Source of the DNA: Bacteroidales bacterium UBA3709
GTDB lineage: Bacteria; Bacteroidota; Bacteroidia; Bacteroidales; UBA932
Assembly (NCBI GenBank): GCA_002372015.1
Contig: DFIA01000059.1
Location: 1-42,991 of the forward strand
DNA length: 42,991 nucleotides
Direction: 5' to 3'
The notes under the pieces were generated by a model. The model was not told the DNA's origin, made no database searches, and saw nothing but the letters and a program-made list of their open reading frames with translations. Made by a program: the position numbers and the translations under genes. Below, piece by piece: positions 15,998-25,041 of this stretch. Numbering within the stretch: position 1 is the stretch's first letter; every line of letters begins with the position of its first letter.

Positions 15998-17338
15998 TTA
16001 CAATTCTCTTATGGCTTTTTTGAACTGCTCGCCTCTGTCTTCGTAGTTTTTAAACAAATCAAAACTTGCGCAGCACGGGCTTAAAAGAACCGTGTCGCCG
16101 GGTACGGAGTTTTCGTAAGCAGCTTGTACAGCCTCTTTAGCACTACTTACATCTATTATTTTTTCTACCTTGTCGGCAAAGTTATCGTGCAGCTTTTTAT
16201 TATCGAGACCCATGCATATCAGAACTTTAACCTTGTCTTTTACAAATTTGTAAAGTGGTGAATAGTCGTTGCCTTTATCGGTGCCGCCAGCAATCCATAC
16301 TACCGGGGTTGTCATGCTTTCCAGAGCATACCATGCAGAATCTACATTAGTGGCTTTGGAGTCGTTTATATACATAACTCCCTTTATAGACAGCACTTTT
16401 TCCAACCTATGTTCAACTCCCTGAAAGTTCATCAGAGATTCTCGTATAACCTTGTTGTCTATATTAACAGCCTTGGCTGCAATGGCCGCTGCCATAGAGT
16501 TATAGACATTGTGCTTGCCTTGCAAGGCTAATTCTTTGAAATACATGGAGTATTCATCGTCTTCGTAGCGTACAAAGAGGCGGTCTTCATCTATGTAGGC
16601 TCCCTGTTCAACCTTCTTTTTCTGAGTGAACGGAAGTTTTTTAGCGGTAAGCACTATTCGGTCTAACTCCTTTGTGCTTATCGGATCGTCTGCACAAAAT
16701 ACAAAGCACTCCTTCTCTGTCAGATTCTGAACAATTCTGAACTTGGCATCTACATAGTTTTGCATCTTAAACTGGTATCTGTCTAAGTGATCTGGAGTTA
16801 TATTTGTCAGTATGGCTATGTCTGCCTTAAAACTGTACATTCCATCTAATTGAAAACTACTGAGTTCTATTACGTAGTAATCGTATCTTTCCGTTGCTAC
16901 CTGATATGCGTAACTCTTGCCTATGTTGCCGGCGAGGCCTACATTGAGTCCGGCATTTTTAAGCATATAGTATATCAGAGAGGTGGTTGTGGTCTTTCCG
17001 TTGCTTCCGGTGATGCAGATTTTTTTTGCATGGTCGTACCTCCCTGCAAATTCTATCTCAGATATTATAGGTATGCGGTATTCTTTTATGTTCTGTACCA
17101 TAGGATTTTCATCCGGAATGCCTGGGCTTTTGATAACTTCGTCTGCACACAAAATCATTTCCGGTGTATGGCGGCCTTCTTCATACTCTATGGAGAATTT
17201 GGAAAGTGTTTGTTTGTATTCCGGTTTTAAGGAGCCGGCATCGCTGAGAAATACATCAAACCCCTTAACCTTGGCCAGAACGGCGCTGCCAACACCGCTC
17301 TCTCCACCTCCGAGTATCACAATCCTTTTTTTACCCAT
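15998..17338 (-). CDS. murD: UDP-MurNAc-L-Ala:D-Glu ligase MurD
   Basis: The cytoplasmic ligase adds D-glutamate to UDP-MurNAc-L-Ala. The N-terminal nucleotide-sugar fold starts with ILGGGESGVG, the ATP P-loop reads GSNGKTTTT, and the later INDSKATN and LLSPCCASFD motifs are typical of MurD. The open frame could begin at a TTG six codons earlier (17356), but the ATG at 17338 starts right at the first beta strand, as in other MurD proteins, giving 447 codons with the stop. It lies between mraY (36 bases) and ftsW. Confidence 0.97.
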   Translation of the reverse strand: MGKKRIVILGGGESGVGSAVLAKVKGFDVFLSDAGSLKPEYKQTLSKFSIEYEEGRHTPEMILCADEVIKSPGIPDENPMVQNIKEYRIPIISEIEFAGRYDHAKKICITGSNGKTTTTSLIYYMLKNAGLNVGLAGNIGKSYAYQVATERYDYYVIELSSFQLDGMYSFKADIAILTNITPDHLDRYQFKMQNYVDAKFRIVQNLTEKECFVFCADDPISTKELDRIVLTAKKLPFTQKKKVEQGAYIDEDRLFVRYEDDEYSMYFKELALQGKHNVYNSMAAAIAAKAVNIDNKVIRESLMNFQGVEHRLEKVLSIKGVMYINDSKATNVDSAWYALESMTTPVVWIAGGTDKGNDYSPLYKFVKDKVKVLICMGLDNKKLHDNFADKVEKIIDVSSAKEAVQAAYENSVPGDTVLLSPCCASFDLFKNYEDRGEQFKKAIREL

Positions 17339-17374
17339 ATCAATTTTATCAAACAATAATCTTAAAACCTGTAT

Positions 17375-18655
17375 TTATCTTATCTTTAATGTAATAACAG
17401 ACAATATTCCCAGAACTATGGTTATAATCCAGAACCTTACTGTAATTTTTGCTTCTTTGGTGATGTGGTAGGGCCACTGGATTAGGGCGTCTGGATTTGC
17501 TTTCTGAAAGTGGTGATGTAATGGACTCATTCTAAATACTCTAACGCCGGTGCCGGTTTTCTTGCGCGTATATTTGAAGTAGTATCTCTGTATGAGCACG
17601 CTTAGGCTTTCTACGAAGAATATGCCGCAGAAGATAGGTATCAGAAATTCTTTTCTTATCATTATTGCCGCCACACCAATTATACCGCCTATGGCTAATG
17701 AGCCTGTATCGCCCATAAAAACTTGGGCCGGGTAGGTATTATACCAAAGAAAGCCTATCAGGGCTCCAATAAAGGCAGCCATAAAAATTACTATCTCGCC
17801 CGTATTTGGTATATACATTATGTTCAGATAGTCTGCAAATATTGCATTACCTGATAGATAGGCAAGAATTGCAACCGTGGCTCCCACTATTGCAGAGGTT
17901 CCGCTTGCCAGACCGTCCATCCCATCTGTGAGGTTTGTTCCGTTCGATACTGCAATCACTATAAAGGTGATTATGAGTACATATACGATATTTGTAGCCC
18001 AATCCTGAAACTTGCCTTTTCCCGGGGCAAGCCACGAGTATTTGAACTCGTTGTGTTTTAAGAAAGGTATTGTGGTGGTGCGGCTTTTTACATCGCGATA
18101 GTATATAACTTTTTTATCTCCCACTCCCCTAACCACTTCTCTTTTTTCTCCTGCATGTGGAGTGTCGCTGTAAAGGCGTATTACATTCTGTTGGCTGGCC
18201 AAAAGAGAAACACCTACAACTAAGCCAACGGCCAGCTGCCCAAAGATTTTGTACTTTTCCTTCATTCCGTCTTTATTTTTCTTGAAGACTTTGATGGAAT
18301 CGTCTTTGAATCCTATGGCTCCTAAGCATATAGTGGTGAATATCAGTAGCTGAACATATAGGCTGGTTAACTTGCAAAACAGCAAAACCGGAATCAATAT
18401 GGACAGCAGTATGATAATGCCACCCATGGTAGGGGTTCCTTTCTTTTGCTCATCTCCCTCAAGACCAAGGTCTCTGATAGTTTCTCCTATCTGTTTTTGT
18501 TGCAGCTTACGGATAATTTTAGGGCCAATCCAGAATGCTATTATGAGGGCAAGAATAATACAGGCAGCTCCACGGAACGAAATGTAATTCATTAGGTTAG
18601 CACCCGGAATATCCAAGCCTATGCTTTCGAACCATTTGAATAAGTGGTATATCAT
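17375..18655 (-). CDS. mraY: Phospho-MurNAc-pentapeptide translocase MraY
   Basis: This integral membrane enzyme transfers phospho-MurNAc-pentapeptide to undecaprenyl phosphate to make lipid I. The catalytic motifs are visible: KKGTPTMGG, the DDS near residue 118, NLTDGMDGLA, a GFLWYN segment and PLHHHF. At 426 residues it is about 65 longer than E. coli MraY. The extra part is a periplasmic-type insertion after the fourth membrane segment (about residues 155-215), which is usual for Bacteroidota. It begins 9 bases after murE ends. Confidence 0.97.
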   Translation of the reverse strand: MIYHLFKWFESIGLDIPGANLMNYISFRGAACIILALIIAFWIGPKIIRKLQQKQIGETIRDLGLEGDEQKKGTPTMGGIIILLSILIPVLLFCKLTSLYVQLLIFTTICLGAIGFKDDSIKVFKKNKDGMKEKYKIFGQLAVGLVVGVSLLASQQNVIRLYSDTPHAGEKREVVRGVGDKKVIYYRDVKSRTTTIPFLKHNEFKYSWLAPGKGKFQDWATNIVYVLIITFIVIAVSNGTNLTDGMDGLASGTSAIVGATVAILAYLSGNAIFADYLNIMYIPNTGEIVIFMAAFIGALIGFLWYNTYPAQVFMGDTGSLAIGGIIGVAAIMIRKEFLIPIFCGIFFVESLSVLIQRYYFKYTRKKTGTGVRVFRMSPLHHHFQKANPDALIQWPYHITKEAKITVRFWIITIVLGILSVITLKIR

Positions 18656-18664
18656 ACTATTCTA

Positions 18665-20200
18665 TTATTTTGTATTGTTATATTCTCTAAGTCTAAAGGC
18701 TTCTTTTACAGTTTCCATATCGTCCATGTGCCTTTTTTCTGTTCCTATAATCTGATAGTCTTCGTGTCCTTTTCCGGCAACCAGAATTATGGAGCCTGGT
18801 CTGGCTGTAGCAACAGCGTTTTGTATGGCGTGTATTCGGTCTGGTATAAATTTGGCCTTGAGCACAGAGTCGGCATTCATGCCGGCTTTTATATTTTCTA
18901 TTATTGCCATGGGGTCTTCTGTGCGTGGATTGTCGCTGGTTACAAATATTCTGTCTGAATATTTTCCGGCAATGGCTCCCATTTCAGGGCGTTTTGTCTT
19001 GTCTCTGTCGCCGCCGCAACCAAATACGCATATAAGTTCGCCTACAGGTTTTAGGGCTTTTAGGGTTTTCAAAACATTTTCAAGGGCATCTGGTGTGTGG
19101 GCATAATCTACAGCCGCAATAATATTGTCTTCTCCTCTGAAATATTCCAATCTTCCGCTTACGCTTTTTAGCGAGCTCATTATCTTGATAACTTCGTCGT
19201 GAGGAGCTCCTAACAGAATAGCTGCCCCATAAATAGCCGTGAGGTTTTCTGCATTGTATTCTCCTATGAAATTGCACCATACCTCTGTTCCATTGATGTT
19301 GAGCAACATTCCGTCTATGCTTTGCTCTATGATTCTTGTCTTGAAATCTGCAACATTGTGTGTAGAATACCTATGTATCTGTGCTTTTGTATTCTGTATC
19401 ATAAACTCTCCGTTGCGATCGTCTATATTAGAGAGAGCAAAAGCGTCTTCTGCGAGTGTGTCAAAAAACTGTTTTTTGCAATTGCGGTAGTTCTCAAATG
19501 TTTTATGATAGTCGAGATGATCGTGAGTAAGGTTTGTAAATATTCCGCCTGCATATTTGAGTCCGAGTATTCTTGCTTGATCTATGGCATGGGAGCTTAC
19601 TTCCATAAAGCAGTATGTGCAACCATCTGTAACCATTTTGTCTAAAAGACTGTTAAGTTCTAATGGTCCTGGCGTGGTATTTATGGCAGGTAACTTTTCT
19701 TCGCCGATATAGTTTGCTATTGTAGATATCAGGCCGCACTTATGGTCTAAAGCCGTAAAGGTTTTATAGAGAAGTGTGGCAATGGAGGTTTTGCCGTTAG
19801 TTCCGGTAACTCCTATGAGTTGTAGTTTTTTGGAAGGGTTTTGGAAGTTATTTACGGCTATCATAGCTTCTGCTTCTCTACTACTCTTAACAATTATGTA
19901 AGTAATCTGGTCTCTGTCTCCCCTGCGAATAGGTTCTTCCTCATCTTCTGGAATGTTCTCGCATACAATATATTGAGCACCTTTCTCTATGGCGCTTTTT
20001 ATGAACTTGCCTCCATCTGTTACTGCTCCTTTTACGGCAATGAACAACGAGCCTCTTGAACATTTTCTGGAATCTGCGGCAATGCTTTTTATATCGGCAG
20101 AATTAACTACGCTAAACAAGGCGGTATCTTGGAAGAGTTCTTCTCTTCCCTGAAATTCTCGTATTATTCTTATTCCTTTGAGTAGTTGACCTAATCTCAT
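18665..20200 (-). CDS. murE: UDP-MurNAc-tripeptide synthetase MurE, meso-DAP type
   Basis: The ligase adds the third stem residue to UDP-MurNAc-L-Ala-D-Glu. The P-loop GTNGKT is at 133-138, and the central domain carries the HAIDQAR and LTHDHLDYH elements. The C-terminal recognition motif DNPR at 423-426 indicates meso-diaminopimelate rather than lysine as the amino acid, so the peptidoglycan is probably the Gram-negative mDAP type. The 511 residues are normal length. It starts 11 bases after ftsI and is followed by mraY after 9 bases. Confidence 0.97.
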   Translation of the reverse strand: MRLGQLLKGIRIIREFQGREELFQDTALFSVVNSADIKSIAADSRKCSRGSLFIAVKGAVTDGGKFIKSAIEKGAQYIVCENIPEDEEEPIRRGDRDQITYIIVKSSREAEAMIAVNNFQNPSKKLQLIGVTGTNGKTSIATLLYKTFTALDHKCGLISTIANYIGEEKLPAINTTPGPLELNSLLDKMVTDGCTYCFMEVSSHAIDQARILGLKYAGGIFTNLTHDHLDYHKTFENYRNCKKQFFDTLAEDAFALSNIDDRNGEFMIQNTKAQIHRYSTHNVADFKTRIIEQSIDGMLLNINGTEVWCNFIGEYNAENLTAIYGAAILLGAPHDEVIKIMSSLKSVSGRLEYFRGEDNIIAAVDYAHTPDALENVLKTLKALKPVGELICVFGCGGDRDKTKRPEMGAIAGKYSDRIFVTSDNPRTEDPMAIIENIKAGMNADSVLKAKFIPDRIHAIQNAVATARPGSIILVAGKGHEDYQIIGTEKRHMDDMETVKEAFRLREYNNTK

Positions 20201-20211
20201 TGCTGCTGGTT

Positions 20212-22359
20212 TTATTTTGTGTTTATGTTTGTTTGGTTTGCCAATGTGAGATTAACTTTTTCTCCTTTGTTTAGCGAAGTTCCGGAGGCCGGTATTTGAG
20301 CCACAACTTTCCCGTGTCCGCTAAAGCTTACTTTATATCCTTGTTTCTCAAGTATATAAAGAGCGTCTTTCAATCCCATGCCAATTACATTTGCAAGGGA
20401 ATCTTCTTCTATGTTAAGCCTGCTTGCCTTTATGGCAGTGCTGTCTGACGAAAAACTCAGCCATTTGCTGTTTCCCATGTTTGCCATAGCTTCTGCACCA
20501 TTTGTTGATGGTAGTTGCTGAAGCACGGTTTTAGTGTCTGTGCCGAGGCCCGCTGCTATTTTAGGATTGCTCTTTATATCAGACTTTTGGCTACCGTTCA
20601 ATACCTCATTCCATTTTGGCGTATTTGCATAGATAAATCTTGCTATTTTCAGGAATGGTGGTCCGGCCAATGTGGCTCCATAGAAATTGCCGGCTGTGAG
20701 ACCTGAATAGAGAACTACAATAACAGAGTATTCTGGATTCTCTGAAGGAAAGAAGCCGCAAAAAGATGCTTGATATTTTCTCATACCACCCTTTTCGTAT
20801 CCTCCGCCCTCAAAAGCCATTCTTGCGGTTCCGGTTTTTCCACTTATGCTAAAAGCCTCCTTGTTCATCATTTTTCCGGTTCCGTCTGTAACTACAGCTC
20901 TTAACGCCTCTTTTGCTTGCTGAGCGGTTTTTTTGCTGCATATAGAGCCGCTTATTTCTTGTGGTTTAAACTTCTTGATAACACGTCCGTCTTTTTCGTA
21001 GCCTTCTATAAAATAAGGCTTCATCATCTTACCATCGTTTGCAATTGCATTATAAAAGGTGAGGGTATGCAGTGGAGTTATCAGGAGTCCGTAGCCAAAG
21101 CCCATAGAGGCAAGTGTGCCGTGGGTCCAGTTGGGCCCGTCTGGCGAGTGAATTACCGCCCTGCCTTCTCCCTGTATGTCTAAATGGAACCTCTCGCCGA
21201 GTTTCATGTTCTGTATTCTATTAACAAATTCTTTCGGGTTGCTTGCATAGTTTCTTGTAACAATTTTTGCAAAACATACATTTGAAGAATGTGCAAAGGC
21301 TCCTTTTAGGTTCACAACTCCCACAGCGTGGCTGTCTGACACCCTTTGCCCCATATATATCCAGGTACCGTTTCCGCCATCTACAATAGATTCAAGCGTT
21401 TCTTTTCCGTCTTCCAAAACCGCAACCAGCGTAATGAGTTTTAGTACCGAACCAGGCTCGGTGGCTTGTCCTACCGCATAGTTCAAAGATTCATCAAAAC
21501 CACCTTTGCCATCGTTCTTCAGGTTGGCAATGGCACGTATGGCACCTGTTCTTCTCTCCATAACTACAGCAGTGGCTCCCTCTACATTAAATCCTTTAGA
21601 AAGCTGTTCTCTAAGAGCGTCTTCCACAGCTTCTTGTAGATCTATATCTATTGTGGTGCGTATGTCATATCCATCTTTAGGAGCAAGGTTGCTTTCGGAG
21701 TTGATAGGAACCCATTCTCCTCCCATAAGCCTCTGATATGTCTGTATTCCAGAAGTTCCCTTTAGGTAATAGTTCCAGCTGTCTTCTATGCCCGTTCCAT
21801 TACCCACGCTGTTGATAAAACCTATAGTTCTGTAGGCGGTTCTACCATAGGGGTTCTTTCTTTTATATACTTCTTCTACTATTATTCCCCCGCTGTTTCC
21901 GCCCTTGTTGAATAGAGGAAACTGTTTAACTTCAGATAGTTCTGAGTAGTCTATAAGTTTGTTGCTTATATTGAGGTAGCGTTTACCGTTCTTTCTGCCT
22001 TCTGTAATCAGCTTTTTATATTGAGCAGCCGTTTTCCCTTTGTAGAAGTTTGCCAAGGCCTGGCATAACCCGTCTATATACTTGTTAAATGTATCTGTTT
22101 GACTTACCGTACAGTCTATACGAACCTTGTAATATGGTATGCTGCTGGCGAGTAACTTTCCGTCTTTTGCGAGTATGTCGCCCCTTACAGGCGTAATTTC
22201 TCTAACTCTATATGCTATGTTATCTCCAGACTTGATGTTCTTTTTAAAAAACTGGACAAATACAATTCTCACCAGCACAATTAGTACCAGCAGAATAATT
22301 ATTTGAAATACTCTGGCAGAGCGCTTAAAAATCTGTTTGTACTTATCCGTCGTTTCCAT
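20212..22359 (-). CDS. ftsI: Septal transpeptidase FtsI/PBP3 with PASTA tail
   Basis: This class B penicillin-binding protein cross-links septal peptidoglycan. One membrane segment at about 18-36 is followed by the dimerisation (pedestal) domain, then the transpeptidase domain with the three active-site motifs: S304-x-x-K307, SSN at 358-360 and KTG at 508-510. A single PASTA domain, about residues 650-710, ends the protein, which is common in Bacteroidota division PBPs. The length of 715 fits that form. It follows ftsL by 11 bases and pairs functionally with FtsW. Confidence 0.97.
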   Translation of the reverse strand: METTDKYKQIFKRSARVFQIIILLVLIVLVRIVFVQFFKKNIKSGDNIAYRVREITPVRGDILAKDGKLLASSIPYYKVRIDCTVSQTDTFNKYIDGLCQALANFYKGKTAAQYKKLITEGRKNGKRYLNISNKLIDYSELSEVKQFPLFNKGGNSGGIIVEEVYKRKNPYGRTAYRTIGFINSVGNGTGIEDSWNYYLKGTSGIQTYQRLMGGEWVPINSESNLAPKDGYDIRTTIDIDLQEAVEDALREQLSKGFNVEGATAVVMERRTGAIRAIANLKNDGKGGFDESLNYAVGQATEPGSVLKLITLVAVLEDGKETLESIVDGGNGTWIYMGQRVSDSHAVGVVNLKGAFAHSSNVCFAKIVTRNYASNPKEFVNRIQNMKLGERFHLDIQGEGRAVIHSPDGPNWTHGTLASMGFGYGLLITPLHTLTFYNAIANDGKMMKPYFIEGYEKDGRVIKKFKPQEISGSICSKKTAQQAKEALRAVVTDGTGKMMNKEAFSISGKTGTARMAFEGGGYEKGGMRKYQASFCGFFPSENPEYSVIVVLYSGLTAGNFYGATLAGPPFLKIARFIYANTPKWNEVLNGSQKSDIKSNPKIAAGLGTDTKTVLQQLPSTNGAEAMANMGNSKWLSFSSDSTAIKASRLNIEEDSLANVIGMGLKDALYILEKQGYKVSFSGHGKVVAQIPASGTSLNKGEKVNLTLANQTNINTK

Positions 22360-22370
22360 ACTCGTGCTGA

Positions 22371-22718
22371 TTAAAAATCCTCTTTGGCGGAATCATACTT
22401 TTTGACTCTGAATGCAGGCTGGGTTGGGTTCTTTAGTGTGGAGCCGCTTTTTCGGAGTCTGGCTTCTATTTCGTTTCTGCTGCTTTGGGCTTGCAATCTG
22501 GCTTCCTTGCTTGTATAGTCTGCCTTTAAGTTTTTTATTTCTCTCTGATTCTGGTTGCTGGCTTTTTGCGTGTTTATAACAGCAAGATTGATAGTGATAT
22601 ACAGGAATATAAGCAGAAATATATATACTATAAACAGCCATTGGCCGGCAAGGCTCTTTCTTGTTAGAAAAGCCCCTCCCAGCAAATCGCCCTTTATGTC
22701 GAATTTCTTTTTTGTCAT
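22371..22718 (-). CDS. ftsL: FtsL-like division protein
   Basis: The short bitopic protein has 115 residues, a cytoplasmic N-terminus of about 25, one membrane segment at about 26-46, and a heptad-like coiled coil to about residue 95. FtsL proteins have little sequence identity, so the name rests on size, topology and its position between rsmH and ftsI. It would form a complex with the FtsQ-type protein and activate FtsW-FtsI. The extension after residue 95 is basic and of unknown role. Confidence 0.85.
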   Translation of the reverse strand: MTKKKFDIKGDLLGGAFLTRKSLAGQWLFIVYIFLLIFLYITINLAVINTQKASNQNQREIKNLKADYTSKEARLQAQSSRNEIEARLRKSGSTLKNPTQPAFRVKKYDSAKEDF

Positions 22719-22735
22719 CCTATATTATTGTACCT

Positions 22736-23623
22736 CTATATGTTTGCCCGAACCTTTTCTGCATACCTGAGTTTTGCACTTCTGCTCCTGCCGTTTGCAG
22801 ATATTTCATCTTCGTTTGGCAGTATAGGTTTCTTGGAAATTGTGCCAAAAATCCCATCTGCTTTTCCCTGCCTGAAAAAATTTTTAACAATCCTATCCTC
22901 TAAAGAGTGGTAAGTTATTACCGAGAACCTGCCACCATTTGCGAGCACCTCTTTTCCTCCTGCCAGCATATCTTCCAGTGCTCTTATTTCTTGATTAACC
23001 TCAATTCTAAGGGCTTGAAAAACTTTACCCAGAAACTTTCTTTCTGTTTGTTGGTTATAAAATTTTGCAAGGGCCTCTTTGAGTTGCTCCGTAGATATTA
23101 TTTTATTATCAGTACAAGTCTCTCTGTAGGAGCATACTGCAGCAGCTACTTTGCCGGCCCCTTCTATCTCTCCGTAATCTTTGAAGATCATTGCAAGTTT
23201 TTGCTGTCCGTAATTGTTTACGATATCAGCAGCCTTGAGTTCAGACAACTGGTTCATCCTCATGTCTAACTCGGCGTCAAATCTGTACGAGAATCCTCTT
23301 TGTGCAGTATCAAACTGATGAGAAGAAACTCCCAAATCTGCAATAATCCCATCTACCATTCCCACGCCTAAAAACTTTATATGGTTTTCTAAAAACCTGA
23401 AGTTGCTTCTGATTTTCACAATTCTTTTGTCGTCTGGTACATTTGCCAAAGCTTCTTCGTCTTGATCAAAAACCAACAGACGTCCGTTAGAATCGAGTCT
23501 TTCCAAAATGGCTTTGCTGTGTCCGCCGCCGCCAAAAGTTAAATCTACAAACGTTCCCCCTCTTTTTTCTTCTATATTCAAAGCATCTACGCTTTCTTTC
23601 AGTAATACGCTCTTATGATACAT
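22736..23623 (-). CDS. rsmH: 16S rRNA m4C1402 methyltransferase RsmH (MraW)
   Basis: RsmH methylates the N4 of C1402 in 16S rRNA. The SAM-binding signature DLTFGGGGHS is at the N-terminus, followed by ADLGVSSHQFD and RGFSYRFDAELDMRM, all typical of the family, and the C-terminal SVITYHSLEDRIVK. At 295 residues it is normal length. It starts 4 bases after mraZ and is followed by ftsL after 17 bases, the standard start of a dcw cluster. Confidence 0.97.
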   Translation of the reverse strand: MYHKSVLLKESVDALNIEEKRGGTFVDLTFGGGGHSKAILERLDSNGRLLVFDQDEEALANVPDDKRIVKIRSNFRFLENHIKFLGVGMVDGIIADLGVSSHQFDTAQRGFSYRFDAELDMRMNQLSELKAADIVNNYGQQKLAMIFKDYGEIEGAGKVAAAVCSYRETCTDNKIISTEQLKEALAKFYNQQTERKFLGKVFQALRIEVNQEIRALEDMLAGGKEVLANGGRFSVITYHSLEDRIVKNFFRQGKADGIFGTISKKPILPNEDEISANGRSRSAKLRYAEKVRANI

Positions 23624-23627
23624 AATA

Positions 23628-24083
23628 TTATCCCAAGAGTTTTTCAGTCAGATTTGTAAACTCCTCATCACCAAGTCTATTGCATCCAAAGTTTTCTTTG
23701 GCCCATATTTCAATCTTAAAGTCTTTACCAGAAAAAACGATTTCTTTTTTTACACCTATTTTTGCGAGTAGGGCCTTTGGGATAATAATCCTGCCCACCT
23801 TACCGTCTAATGTTACCAGGGCCCTGTCCATCATATATTCACGATACCAAGCATCGTCTTCTTTGCGGAATAGGTTTAGCCGAGAACGAACTTGTTCACT
23901 TTCAAGCTCCCATTGCTGGTATGTGTACATATTGAGGCAGTTAGCAAATAGGCTTTTCTTTATGACGAAAGAAATCTCCTCACCTTCCATTTGCTTGCTC
24001 ACAATATTCTTGAACATAGCAGGAACAACAACTCTGCCCTTGTCGTCTAACTTTGCCTCGTATTCTCCAATGAATTTTACCAT
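23628..24083 (-). CDS. mraZ: Transcriptional regulator MraZ
   Basis: MraZ is a ring-forming DNA-binding protein that represses the dcw operon. Two AbrB-like half-domains are seen: GEYEAKLDDKGRVVVP at the start and the YREYMMDRA...GRIIIP block around residues 80-100. The 151 residues are typical. It is the first gene of the cluster. Its likely binding sites (three AAAGTGG boxes at 10-bp spacing) lie 57-83 bases upstream of the ATG. Confidence 0.97.
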   Translation of the reverse strand: MVKFIGEYEAKLDDKGRVVVPAMFKNIVSKQMEGEEISFVIKKSLFANCLNMYTYQQWELESEQVRSRLNLFRKEDDAWYREYMMDRALVTLDGKVGRIIIPKALLAKIGVKKEIVFSGKDFKIEIWAKENFGCNRLGDEEFTNLTEKLLG

Positions 24084-24119
24084 TTTTCTGCTTACTTGTG
24101 GCCTAAATCAACCCATTGG

Positions 24120-24127
24120 CAAAATTA
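24120..24127 (-). promoter_or_regulatory. -7 promoter element (TAATTTTG) for the dcw operon
   Basis: The minus strand reads TAATTTTG, matching TAnnTTTG, 36 bases before the mraZ ATG. It predicts transcription starting near 24113. The MraZ boxes begin 13 bases upstream, over the -33 region. Confidence 0.5.
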
Positions 24128-24139
24128 AATAAATCTTTC

Positions 24140-24166
24140 CCACTTTATTCCACTTTATTCCACTTT
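24140..24166 (-). promoter_or_regulatory. MraZ-binding direct repeats (3 boxes)
   Basis: Three AAAGTGG boxes on the minus strand (24166-24160, 24156-24150, 24146-24140) are spaced exactly 10 bp apart, one helical turn, with AAT between them. They match both known MraZ site descriptions: TGGG-like pentamers every 10 bp, and AAAGTG(G/T) boxes with 3-base spacers. A further TTTTTGG upstream is out of phase by one base and is not counted. Confidence 0.8.
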
Positions 24167-24195
24167 TCTTCCAAAAAGTTATCAACAACAACAAA

Positions 24196-24218
24196 CCCGT
24201 TTTTGTTAAAAAAACGGG
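24196..24218 (-). terminator. Hairpin, likely terminator after lptB
   Basis: A 9-bp perfect stem (24196-24204 with 24210-24218) with a 5-base loop lies 67 bases past the lptB stop. On the minus strand it is followed by TTTGTTGTTG, an imperfect U tract. It probably separates dnaX-lptB from the dcw promoter. Confidence 0.55.
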
Positions 24219-24284
24219 CAGTATGCTTAAAAAATAATATGTAGGCAGTTTATCTACGCAATGAGCACTGCGTTATATAGGTGT

Positions 24285-25040
24285 TTAAGACTCTTCTTCT
24301 CTTAGGCTAAGCCTTGCTTTGCGGAGATCGAAGTTGCTTCCGAGGTACTTTTTTCTGGCATCGGGATTGGCTGCGAGTTCTTCAGGAGTGCCGCTATAGA
24401 GTATGCTACCCTCAAAAAGCAGATATGCTCTATCTGTGATGGCGAGTGTTTCGTGCACATTATGGTCTGTGATAATAATCCCAATGTTTTTTCTTTTGAG
24501 TTTTGCTATAATATGTTGAATATCTTCTACTGCTATAGGATCTACTCCGGCAAATGGTTCATCTAACAATATGAATTTAGGACTTATGGCGAGTGCCCTG
24601 GCTATCTCACATCTTCTTCTTTCTCCTCCCGACAACTGTATGCCATAACTCTTTCTAACCTTTTGCAGGCTGAACTCTTCTATAAGTTGCTCCAATCTTG
24701 TCTTGCGCTCAGATGCAGGGATATCTGAAAGCTCCATTACTGCATTTATATTGTCTTCTACGCTGAGTTTCCTGAACACAGACGCTTCTTGAGCCAGATA
24801 CCCCAAGCCTTTTTGAGCTCTGCGATACATTGGCAGCTCTGTAATATCCTCATTATCTAAGAAAATTTTTCCGCCATTAGGTTTGACGAGCCCTGTTACC
24901 ATATAAAAACTTGTGGTTTTTCCGGCTCCGTTAGGCCCTAACAATCCAACTATTTCTCCCTGTTCTACACTATATGAGACATCGTTAACAACGGTTCTCA
25001 TACCATATTTCTTTACAAGATGTTCGCAACGTAAACGCAT
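24285..25040 (-). CDS. lptB: LPS export ABC transporter ATPase LptB
   Basis: The cytoplasmic ATPase powers lipopolysaccharide extraction by LptFG. The ABC motifs are complete: Walker A GPNGAGKT near 35-42, QE in the Q-loop, LSGGERRR as signature, ILLDEPFAGVDP as Walker B and the ITDHNV switch histidine. The LSGGERRR and FAGVDPIAV forms, with 251 residues and no membrane domain, are characteristic of LptB. It starts one base after dnaX ends. Its presence implies an LPS-bearing outer membrane. Confidence 0.94.
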   Translation of the reverse strand: MRLRCEHLVKKYGMRTVVNDVSYSVEQGEIVGLLGPNGAGKTTSFYMVTGLVKPNGGKIFLDNEDITELPMYRRAQKGLGYLAQEASVFRKLSVEDNINAVMELSDIPASERKTRLEQLIEEFSLQKVRKSYGIQLSGGERRRCEIARALAISPKFILLDEPFAGVDPIAVEDIQHIIAKLKRKNIGIIITDHNVHETLAITDRAYLLFEGSILYSGTPEELAANPDARKKYLGSNFDLRKARLSLREEES

Positions 25041-25041
25041 A

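Noticed and set aside
24170..24177. A fourth MraZ box
   Set aside because: The TTTTTGG there is 11, not 10, bases from the next box and lacks the AAAG part.
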